This document shows, one piece after another, positions 52,956 through 60,867 of a stretch of DNA of 64,000 nt (within the stretch, counting starts at the first letter, position 1; the number at the start of each line of letters is the position of its first letter). The notes under the pieces are model-generated. The model worked only from the letters and a program-made list of their open reading frames with translations. It was not told the origin of the DNA and did not search any database. This DNA comes from Craspedostauros australis (taxonomy: Eukaryota; Bacillariophyta; Bacillariophyceae; Mastogloiales; Achnanthaceae), in NCBI GenBank assembly GCA_026770025.1, contig JAMXDE010000053.1, positions 62,001-126,000 on the forward strand. The letters run 5' to 3'. The translations under genes were made by a program, and so were the position numbers.

Positions 52956-53652
52956 CTTGTCTCCCCAGGCAAATTGGAGGTGCAATTTGTCTCCACAGGC
53001 AAATTGGGGTCCATTTGTCTCCACAGACAAACTGCGACTCAACGGACTAGCCCAAATACGCTTTACGAGAAGTCGTTTTTTTTTTCAAACCCTTTTTCGC
53101 TGGCCAGGTCGACTCACGACATGCCTCATGTGTTAAATTTATAATAATCGTTGCAGTTGTGGGAATTGAACAAACAATGATCATGCGTCGTGCTCCACCC
53201 TCCTTGTTGTGTTACACCGTTGCCAGGATTTTGGTGTTGTTGTCAGGAGCGTGGTGGATGACATCGAAATCAAAAAGTAAAAGCTCATTACCTTAGATCC
53301 CATGACGTCAGAAAAGCAAGACAGGCGCACGGAAAGGAACCCCTGAGACATGACCAATGACGCCGTGCTGCATCGCGACGTTTTTTTTTATTTTATCGCC
53401 AAATAAATGAGTTACTCGAAGGAGTCAGAAAAAAAAACAACCCACTTTCGGGTTTCGGACCGAAATGGGTGTTTTTTTTTTGCAACACGGGACATCGTGG
53501 AGGAATGTGGGACTTAAGTAGTACGTTGCCATTTTCGGCGACCTTCCGTTTGTCTCCACAGGCAAATGGGGGTCAATTTGTCTGTGGAGGCAAATTGAGA
53601 CTTCAATTTGCCTGTGGAGACAAGCTACGTAGAGTTTGTCTCCACAGACATG
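52956..53652. repeat. Cluster of a 20-bp motif in direct and inverted orientation
   Basis: Core TTGTCTCCACAGGCAAATTG or close variants occur at about 52958, 52988, 53014, 53550, 53578 (mixed), 53604 (inverted) and 53635. Copies come in two groups about 550 bp apart, and each direct copy can pair with the inverted copy. Confidence 0.7.
53429..53481. repeat. Inverted repeat with A/T-run ends
   Basis: A9 followed by CAACCCACTTT pairs with AAATGGGT followed by GT10, with the loop (TCGGGTTTCGGACCG) itself containing a small self-complement. It could form a hairpin on either strand. Confidence 0.6.
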
Positions 53653-54140
53653 AAAACCCTCATTATGGATATCGATTGCGTACTTGTGAACACAAATAAA
53701 ATGTCAAATAGAAAATCGATGTTTCGTGATTTTGTCATTGCATCGTTCTTTGCATGTTGCACAGTGTTCTATTTCGTCTGTGAAACAGGAGGATGATTTG
53801 GACTTACGGAACAGAGAGTGATGTCACGATCAGAATTAACCTTCCGAATACTCGAACAAGTGAAAGCACACGAACCAACTCTTGCACAGTGTTTCAGTGA
53901 CAGAAACGCGGAGGCATGGCGCCGGACAAGCAGTCTAAATGTGGAGATGCTGTCCTCTGTTTGTATGGTACGGTTTAATTGGTATCTACATACATTGGTA
54001 CATCAACTATTGATGATACTGCGATGGGTACCAAAGGTCAACAAGGATGCGTCAGACCAGGGTGGGAGGCGACTGGGAAATTGGTCTCCCGCAGCTCCCA
54101 ACGTCGGCCACCACGACACGGTGTCGAACCGATGATAAAA

Positions 54141-54187
54141 TAGATAAGTGGAAATCATTTCACAACGGAGGAATAGAATAGTATATT
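54141..54187 (+). repeat. Dispersed repeat, matches inverted copy at 44765-44811
   Basis: Carries AGATAAGTGGAAATCATTTC and ACAACGGAGGAATAGAATAG. The small element at 54188 is inserted at its right end. Confidence 0.75.
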
Positions 54188-54285
54188 TGTTACGACATAA
54201 GGTGCTGCGGAATCGAACCGCTCTGCCTACCAGGCCACCTTAGTCGAAACTGCTACTGTCTAGATACAAATACCTGTTCTGACAC
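54188..54285 (-). repeat. TRIM terminal direct repeat (downstream copy on the minus strand)
   Basis: On the minus strand it starts GTGTCAGAAC and ends GTCGTAACA. Inside is AAGGTG ... GCC-TGGTA-GGC ... GCGG-TTCGATT-CCGC ... CACCTT: an outer stem enclosing a D-arm-like and a T-arm-like hairpin, with no anticodon arm. The B box GGTTCGATTCC matches the Pol III consensus, and TGGCCTGGTAGG matches the A box with one mismatch. Confidence 0.75.
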
Positions 54286-54454
54286 CCTTCCTATTGGTAA
54301 CTAGACTAGCCCTTCAGCCCCTACCAGCCCTTCCGGCTACGTAGTCAGACCGCTCACACTCTATGTTTATCCTCCCGCTGTAGGGAGACGGCATTTCGTC
54401 CCAGTCGCCAACAAGGCATGATGTTTTCGAGGACTCGAACCCGCGACCTTACCA

Positions 54455-54552
54455 TGTTACGACATAAGGTGCTGCGGAATCGAACCGCTCTGCCTACCAG
54501 GCCACCTTAGTCGAAACTGCTACTGTCTAGATACAAATACCTGTTCTGACAC
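54455..54552 (-). repeat. TRIM terminal direct repeat (upstream copy on the minus strand)
   Basis: Identical by eye to the other repeat, 267 bases away, implying recent insertion. Same tRNA-like core. Confidence 0.75.
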
Positions 54553-55183
54553 ATATTATGATCGTGCGAGTTGCTCCACAACATGACAGTCCGACCTGAA
54601 GTACTCCGCGAGTGCACACTCCATGTGCTTCGAGCAACGATGGATGGAGTATCATCGTCGCTGGTGTCATCACCAGCAATGCTATCGACATCATCGTTCT
54701 CCTCGTCAATGAATGATCGCGGACGACACGATGTTGGCGTCACAAGCTCAACGGCCAATACGTGGAGACTCACCTTGAGAACAATCGATCGTGAAAAGGC
54801 CAGTCGGCACCTGTCACGTGATGTACGAGCATCGTGGACATTGACAACAACCCGCACTGCGCCACGCTACCGATGCTGCCACTACCAAACCAAGGCCAAC
54901 GACCTGCAAAAAACGAAACAGCGCAAAGCATCATAGCACAACTCCGCTCATCTTCGTTGCAAGGTGAGGCGAGGCGAGATGTGACGAAACGAAACACGGC
55001 AGAACACGACGAAAACGAAACGAAACGAAACGAAACAGGTGTGACAACACAACACGATGCATGATGAGACGGAACATGAGATCATGAGGGAAAGGCGTAT
55101 TCTGGCAGCTCCATCCAACCATCTCTTCGAAGCTGTGTTCATAAAATGAATGAATCCTCTGCACAAATCAAACTTCTATCGCA
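54553..55183. other. Spacer between the TRIM-like element and the intact Copia element
   Basis: No supported gene. It contains a short GAAAC tandem repeat at about 55013-55037. Confidence 0.5.
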
Positions 55184-55501
55184 TGTTGGTGCAGTAGACT
55201 CTGAGCGGAACAAAACCGCCGGAATGGAATCCGGACGGAGCAAGGACGCGAATGCCAACCACCGATGCAAATCAACGGCTGGGAGCCATCATCAACATCA
55301 TGCTGCGCAGCACAAGGCAAACAGCAAGAAGATGGCGAACAAGAACAACAAACAAGCAAAACAGGCAAAGCAAACAAAAGCACACAAACTTGTGTAAACT
55401 ATCTGATTACACCACCCACAACAATCTCACTTCTCTGCTTCTAGTCTATCGCTCCGGTTCATTGCCGGGTTGGGACTGTGGCAAGAGTTGTTGTTTCAAC
55501 A
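55184..55501 (+). repeat. 5' LTR of the intact Copia element
   Basis: 318 bp, starts TGTTGGTGCAG and ends GTTTCAACA. Contains AACTTGTGTAAACTA at 55387-55401, complementary to the bases just after the LTR. No obvious TATA box upstream of that site. Confidence 0.9.
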
Positions 55502-55516
55502 TAGTTTACACAAGTT
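55502..55516 (+). promoter_or_regulatory. Putative self-priming primer-binding site
   Basis: TAGTTTACACAAGTT follows the LTR end without a gap and is the exact reverse complement of AACTTGTGTAAACTA within the LTR (55387-55401; 60684-60698 in the 3' LTR). Including the last LTR base the match is 16 nt. Tf1 of fission yeast uses such fold-back self-priming; function here is inferred. Confidence 0.55.
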
Positions 55517-55534
55517 GCCCGCTCTATCACTGCG

Positions 55535-58500
55535 ATGAGCAAAGAAACCAAGCCCAACCCGACAAAGCCCAAGGGCGGCGTTGGGAAGGCAAACAACCAA
55601 CCCAGACGTTATCCGACGCCCCGCAAGTCCACGTTCACTGGCGCGTGCGAAGCACTCGATGGACGTATCTTTGACTGTTCAGCATCCCGCACTAAGCAGG
55701 TGCTCCAGTACACAAAGACTCTTGACGCCATCGTGATCTACGCTGGAACAATGTACAGCCCGTACGTGCGAAAGGCCCTCGACAACATGGAGCCAACGAC
55801 CTTCGATCCACCAGTTCGATACGCGAACGACGCGGACGACTACACCAAGGACCTCTGGAGGGCTCAATACAGGACGTACAGCGCACGAGTGGAGAACTAC
55901 AACACCAAGATGATGGAGGTCTACGCCCTCATCCTCGGACAGTGTACCGACCTCATGCGCAGCCGTTTGACTGAGTCAACTGGCTTTGCCGCTGCCAAGT
56001 CGGCGCAAGACCCACTCAAGCTCCTTGAAGTCATCAAGAACGTGTCGTTCGATATCAACTCCAGTGAGAACATCGCCGTCACCATCTACAAGGCAGTCAA
56101 GGCATTCTACGCGATCCGCCAGACACCTCATCAGCCACTCCTTGAATACTACGAGACGTTCCTCTCTCAGATCGAAGTCAACAAGAACATTGATGCCAAC
56201 CTTACTGGACATGATGGCCTCAACGACATGGCTGTGGAGCTGTCGGCACATGATGAACTGACCGATGACAATCGGGCCAACATCCACGCAATCCGACGCG
56301 AGCGATTCCTTGCAGTCGCATTCTTGGAGGGCACCGACCAGGGACGCTACGGCAAGCTCGTCGAAACCCTTCACAATGACTACCTCCTGGGCAGCAACAA
56401 CTATCCAAGTGGCGTGACCGATGCATACAAAATGCTTGAGAACTTCCAGAACAACCCCAAGTACAACTCTGGACCTGGCGGTCCAAGCAACAAGGGCGCG
56501 GCCTTTGCCACCGTCAACGGCGCCAACAGCAAACCAGCAGGCACCGACGCCAGCACTCTCGTCACCGCAGGTGCGCCACACGGCGCCAACGATGAAGGTG
56601 ATCACAACTACCACAACTACGCGCTCAACCAGTCGTCCAATCCCATTCCGGACACATGGTGGCTGCTCGACAACCAGTCAACAGTCGACATCTTCGCCGA
56701 TGGCAGATATCTCTACAACATCCACGAGGTCGATGAATACCTCACTGTTCACTGCAACGCCGGGACAGCAACCACCAACCTGATGGGCACCCTCCCAGGG
56801 TACGGCGCAGTGTGGTATCATCCTGACGGAGTGGCCAACATCCTCTCACTCAGCAACATCAAGGATCGCTTCCGCGTCACGTTCGACAGCGCCGGTGACA
56901 ACCGGTTCATCATCCACAAGCCGGATGGCACCACCAAGACCTTCGAAGAGTCCAGCTCCGGCCTCTACTACCATGACACGACAGTGTACCGCGGATCCGT
57001 CCTGGTTACTACTGTAGCGGGTAACAAGTCTAAGTTCTCGTCTATCGATTACTCACGTGCTCAGCTTGCTCGCTCTGTCCAACAGCGCATTGGTCGTCCG
57101 TCCACTCGCAACTACATCAAGTATGTAAACAACAACATGATCCAGAACTGCCCCGTCACCAGTAAGGACATTCGCAATGCCGAGCTCATCTTCGGTCCAG
57201 ATCTCGGATCACTCAAAGGCAAGACGGCTCGCACCACATCACCGCAAGTGCAAGCAGAAACCACTGCTCTGCCCTTCTCCATCCTGCGTCAGTATCGGGA
57301 AGTCACACTCTCCGTGGACATCATGAAGGTGAACAAGATCCCATTTCTCGTCACCATCGCAAAGCACATCAAGCTTGGCACTGCTCACAAACTAGACTCT
57401 GAGTCTAGCGCATCCATCACCAAGAGCATCATGATGATCGTGCAGGTCTACCAACAGCGTGGATTCAAGGTGGTCATGGTCCTCACCGACAACCAGTTCG
57501 AGTCCATCCGCGGTGCACTCGCAGCAGCAGGGACAGCGCTCAACGTCACAGCTCGTGATGAGCACGTCCCAGCAGTTGAGAGATACATTCGGACCATCAA
57601 AGAACGCACCCGCAGCATGTACAACGCACTGCCATTCAAGCAGTACCCGCCAGGCCTCCTCATTGAGATGGTATACACCGCTGTGTACTGGCTGAACATG
57701 TTCCCGCATCACGACGGGATCTCCAAGCGAATGAGTCCGGCCGAGATCGTGGTTGGACGCAAGCTTGACTTCCACAAGCACTGCAAGGTGGAATTCGGAA
57801 CGTACGTGCAGACACACGAACAGCATGACAACAGCATGCATCCCAGAACCATCGCAGCACTTGCACTGCGACCATCCGGAAACGACCAGGGAAGTTACCA
57901 CTTCTACAGCCTTCTCACCGGAAGGATCCTGCACCGCAACAACTGGACGGAGTTGCCGATGCCAGATGCCGTGATCAAACACGTTCACGATCTTGCCAAG
58001 CAGAAGAAAGGCCAGAATGACATCGTGTTCACGGATTCACACGACAACATCGTGATGTTGCCGACCGTCGGTGCAACCAAGGATGATCCCAATGATGCAG
58101 ATTACGATCCAGATGACGAATCTGAGGCCAGCGAAGAGTCGCTGGATGCTGACATCGAGTCAGACGAGGATTCCGATGACGATGACTCGGACGGCGATGA
58201 TGCCGATGATGATGATCCAAACGATGCGGACTACGATCCTGCTGATGAGTCGGAGGCCAGCGACGATCCGCTGGAGCTCTATGTTGGCGCAGAGGGCGGC
58301 AACGACGACGATGATGATGAAGAGGAGGAGGATGACGAGGAGGAGAAGGATGGAGAGGCGGAGGATGAGGAGGAGGACGGCGGATATGATGATGACAGCA
58401 CCTTCGTCCCGAGTGACGCGGACGAAGACGATGACGACGATGATCACGATCCTGATGCCGCTGGACTCGACCAAGAGGAAACCGATGCACTCTTGCCCGC

Positions 58501-60694
58501 CATAGAGACAATGGACCAGCCAGCCATTGATCCGCTGATCGCACCCATCCATGACGTCGTGCACGAGTTCATCAACGAAATGCAAGCTCGGCCAGGCGGT
58601 CCCAATGATCCAGAAGCAGAAGGCGCTGCGGATGAACAGGAACCGGACCAGGAAGGACGCCGCACTCGTGGAGGACCGCGACTTGACTATGCCAGGCTGC
58701 ACAACGTGGGCACCACCGACACAGGAGCCCATGCAACGATGGTGCAGGTGTCAACCAATGCGGAGGACAAAGTCTGTGATGAGAAGGTGGGATACACTCT
58801 TCTCACCGAGCAGATGAATTGGAAGAGAGGCCTCAAGCTGTTCAACGAACGTGGAGAGGATGCAATCAGCAAGGAGCTGAAGCAAGTGCATGACATGGAG
58901 GGATTTGAGCCAAAGCATTGGCATCAGCTCTCCAAGGACGAGCGTCGCAAGTCGCTGCGATACCTCATGTATCTGAAGGAGAAGCGCACCGGTCTCATCA
59001 AGGGACGGGGGTGTGCGGACGGCCGACCACAGCGGTTGTACATGACCAAGGAGGAAACCAGCTCCCCCACCGTCTCCCTGCTCGGACTGATGCTCACATG
59101 CATCGTCGATGCACACGAAGGGAGAGACGTCGCCACCGCCGACGTCCCCGGAGCATTCCTTCAGACTACTTTTGACAAAGGCGAGATCGTGCATGTCCTC
59201 ATTGAAGGACGCATGGCTGAGCTACTTGCCAAGATCGCTCCTGATGTGTATGAGAAATACGTCAACCAGAAGCGAGGACAATCGTCCATCTACGTGCAGC
59301 TGACAAAGGCGCTGTACGGAACCCTCAAGGCCGCACTTCAGTGGTGGAAGGATCTGACGACCACCCTCGTGGAAGATGGATTCACCATCAACCCATACGA
59401 TTGGTGCGTGGCCAACAAGGACGTCAACAGCAGCCAGTGTACTGTCGTCTGGCACGTTGACGACCTCAAGATCTCCCACAAGGACAGCTCTGTCGTTGAC
59501 GATGTGCTCCAGATGCTCAGCGAGGCGTATGGCAAGCACAGCCCGCTCGCTGTCACCAGAGGCAAGGTCCATGACTATCTTGGCATGCAGCTGGACTTCT
59601 CCAATCCCGATCAGGTGAAGATTGGCATGAGCGAGTACATCAACGGCATTCTTGAAGGAGTACCGGCAAACATGCATGGCAAAGCCACCACGCCAGCAGC
59701 TGAGCATCTGCTCGACATCAACGAGAACGACCCAGTCAAGCTGGATCAGGAGACAGCCGATCTGTTCCACCACATCGTGGCCAAGCTGCTGTTTCTGTGC
59801 AAGCGTGCACGACCAGACCTGCAGACCGCAGTTGCATTCTTGTGCACTCGTGTCAAGGCACCTGACGAGGATGACTACAAGAAGCTCACCCGCGTCATCA
59901 AGTATCTCCGTTCCACCAAGGATATGACTCTCACTCTTGGAGGGTCCTCGCTCGAGAATGTGCAGTGGTGGGTTGACGGATCCTTTGGCGTGCATGGCGA
60001 CATGCGCAGCCACACTGGAGCACACATGTCCACCGGGGCCGGCACCATCTACGGCGTGTCGACCAAGCAGAAGCTGAACACCAAGAGCTCTACGGAAGCC
60101 GAGCTCGTTGCCGTGGACGACGTGATGCCGCAAGTGCTCTGGACTCGATACTTCCTCGAGGAGCAAGGCATCAAGGTGGAGCCAACCACCATCCATCAGG
60201 ACAATCAAAGCACCATGTTGCTTGAGAACAACGGCAGGGGCTCAAGCGGCAAGAAGACGCGTCATATCAGTATGCGCTATTTCTTCGTCAGCGACAGGAT
60301 CAACAAAGGACAGATCTGTGTCAAATACTGCCCGACCGACGACATGATCGGCGACTTCTTCACCAAGCCAGTGCAGGGATCCAAGTTCCGCAAGTTCCGT
60401 GATCTCATCCTCAACCGCACAGAAGCCAATCCAACCAAGGCCAAGACCTACAAGCAGGCCCTCATTGGATCGAAGGAGTGTGTTGGTGCAGTAGACTCTG
60501 AGCGGAACAAAACCGCCGGAATGGAATCCGGACGGAGCAAGGACGCGAATGCCAACCACCGATGCAAATCAACGGCTGGGAGCCATCATCAACATCATGC
60601 TGCGCAGCACAAGGCAAACAGCAAGAAGATGGCGAACAAGAACAACAAACAAGCAAAACAGGCAAAGCAAACAAAAGCACACAAACTTGTGTAA
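55535..60694 (+). CDS. Gag-Pol polyprotein of the Copia element
   Basis: 1719 residues in one frame from ATG at 55535. Gag covers about 1-300; no CCHC zinc knuckle is visible. The protease site near 378 reads WWLLDNQSTVDIF, a CoDi-type variant of the usual DSG. Integrase D-D-E: SVDIMKV (~595), VLTDNQFE (~650) and PAVERYIRTIKER (~681); an NCPVTSKDI region precedes it instead of a clear HHCC motif. A very acidic linker (~850-980) separates integrase and RT. RT has ATADVPGAFLQT (~1205) and WHVDDLKI (~1310, HVDD for YVDD). RNase H has WWVDGSFGV (~1478), KSSTEAEL (~1520) and HQDNQSTM (~1555). The last ~71 residues are encoded inside the 3' LTR. No frameshift between Gag and Pol. Confidence 0.9.
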   Translation: MSKETKPNPTKPKGGVGKANNQPRRYPTPRKSTFTGACEALDGRIFDCSASRTKQVLQYTKTLDAIVIYAGTMYSPYVRKALDNMEPTTFDPPVRYANDADDYTKDLWRAQYRTYSARVENYNTKMMEVYALILGQCTDLMRSRLTESTGFAAAKSAQDPLKLLEVIKNVSFDINSSENIAVTIYKAVKAFYAIRQTPHQPLLEYYETFLSQIEVNKNIDANLTGHDGLNDMAVELSAHDELTDDNRANIHAIRRERFLAVAFLEGTDQGRYGKLVETLHNDYLLGSNNYPSGVTDAYKMLENFQNNPKYNSGPGGPSNKGAAFATVNGANSKPAGTDASTLVTAGAPHGANDEGDHNYHNYALNQSSNPIPDTWWLLDNQSTVDIFADGRYLYNIHEVDEYLTVHCNAGTATTNLMGTLPGYGAVWYHPDGVANILSLSNIKDRFRVTFDSAGDNRFIIHKPDGTTKTFEESSSGLYYHDTTVYRGSVLVTTVAGNKSKFSSIDYSRAQLARSVQQRIGRPSTRNYIKYVNNNMIQNCPVTSKDIRNAELIFGPDLGSLKGKTARTTSPQVQAETTALPFSILRQYREVTLSVDIMKVNKIPFLVTIAKHIKLGTAHKLDSESSASITKSIMMIVQVYQQRGFKVVMVLTDNQFESIRGALAAAGTALNVTARDEHVPAVERYIRTIKERTRSMYNALPFKQYPPGLLIEMVYTAVYWLNMFPHHDGISKRMSPAEIVVGRKLDFHKHCKVEFGTYVQTHEQHDNSMHPRTIAALALRPSGNDQGSYHFYSLLTGRILHRNNWTELPMPDAVIKHVHDLAKQKKGQNDIVFTDSHDNIVMLPTVGATKDDPNDADYDPDDESEASEESLDADIESDEDSDDDDSDGDDADDDDPNDADYDPADESEASDDPLELYVGAEGGNDDDDDEEEEDDEEEKDGEAEDEEEDGGYDDDSTFVPSDADEDDDDDDHDPDAAGLDQEETDALLPAIETMDQPAIDPLIAPIHDVVHEFINEMQARPGGPNDPEAEGAADEQEPDQEGRRTRGGPRLDYARLHNVGTTDTGAHATMVQVSTNAEDKVCDEKVGYTLLTEQMNWKRGLKLFNERGEDAISKELKQVHDMEGFEPKHWHQLSKDERRKSLRYLMYLKEKRTGLIKGRGCADGRPQRLYMTKEETSSPTVSLLGLMLTCIVDAHEGRDVATADVPGAFLQTTFDKGEIVHVLIEGRMAELLAKIAPDVYEKYVNQKRGQSSIYVQLTKALYGTLKAALQWWKDLTTTLVEDGFTINPYDWCVANKDVNSSQCTVVWHVDDLKISHKDSSVVDDVLQMLSEAYGKHSPLAVTRGKVHDYLGMQLDFSNPDQVKIGMSEYINGILEGVPANMHGKATTPAAEHLLDINENDPVKLDQETADLFHHIVAKLLFLCKRARPDLQTAVAFLCTRVKAPDEDDYKKLTRVIKYLRSTKDMTLTLGGSSLENVQWWVDGSFGVHGDMRSHTGAHMSTGAGTIYGVSTKQKLNTKSSTEAELVAVDDVMPQVLWTRYFLEEQGIKVEPTTIHQDNQSTMLLENNGRGSSGKKTRHISMRYFFVSDRINKGQICVKYCPTDDMIGDFFTKPVQGSKFRKFRDLILNRTEANPTKAKTYKQALIGSKECVGAVDSERNKTAGMESGRSKDANANHRCKSTAGSHHQHHAAQHKANSKKMANKNNKQAKQAKQTKAHKLV

Positions 60695-60798
60695 ACTATC
60701 TGATTACACCACCCACAACAATCTCACTTCTCTGCTTCTAGTCTATCGCTCCGGTTCATTGCCGGGTTGGGACTGTGGCAAGAGTTGTTGTTTCAACA
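60481..60798 (+). repeat. 3' LTR of the intact Copia element
   Basis: 318 bp, appears identical to the 5' LTR. Its first 214 bases are the 3' end of the Gag-Pol frame, whose TAA stop (60692-60694) lies within the AACTTGTGTAAACTA segment. Confidence 0.9.
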
Positions 60799-60867
60799 TC
60801 GCATACATACTCCATTCCTCTCATATCACATCAGCGACAACTCACATCATCTCGTCACGTCCACACG

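Larger units (their letters stand above)
52521..54187. other. Non-coding, repeat-rich region between mobile elements
   Basis: No supported gene. It contains seven copies of a 20-bp motif in both orientations (52956-53652), a small hairpin (CCTTCGG/CCGAAGG, 52723-52740), a longer A/T-ended hairpin (53429-53481), a perfect TGACGTCA (53303-53310) and the right arm of a dispersed inverted repeat (54141-54187). Confidence 0.6.
54188..54552 (-). mobile_element. TRIM-like element (98-bp terminal direct repeats) with tRNA-like sequence in the repeats
   Basis: Two 98-bp repeats (54188-54285 and 54455-54552) read identical by eye, flank a 169-bp interior and are bounded by a perfect 5-bp target duplication ATATT (54183-54187 and 54553-54557). 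On the minus strand the interior begins TGGTAAGG directly after the 5' repeat, as expected for a primer-binding site matching a tRNA CCA end, and ends AATAGGAAGG, a polypurine-like tract, directly before the 3' repeat. No coding capacity. This fits a TRIM (terminal-repeat retrotransposon in miniature), mobilised in trans. Cassandra TRIMs carry 5S rRNA promoter sequence in their LTRs; here the analogous sequence is tRNA-like. Confidence 0.75.
55184..60798 (+). mobile_element. Intact Copia (Ty1-like, CoDi type) LTR retrotransposon
   Basis: Two 318-bp LTRs (TGTTGG...TTCAACA) look identical and are flanked by the target duplication TCGCA (55179-55183 and 60799-60803). One uninterrupted Gag-Pol frame fills the interior. 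A purine-rich GAAGGAG tract precedes the 3' LTR. Instead of a TGG tRNA primer site, the bases after the 5' LTR (TAGTTTACACAAGTT) are the reverse complement of an LTR-internal segment. Identical LTRs and an open frame point to a recent and possibly still active insertion. Confidence 0.9.

Noticed and set aside
52956-53652. CRISPR array
   Set aside because: Only seven copies, irregular spacing, mixed orientation and a eukaryotic context.
59222-60208. 328-codon minus-strand frame
   Set aside because: Antisense to the RT/RNase H part of Copia Pol; low-information composition and no motif.
60775-60867. Start of the ankyrin frame within the Copia LTR
   Set aside because: It begins with GTG inside a mobile element; the first ATG after the insertion is preferred, though a chimeric transcript remains possible.
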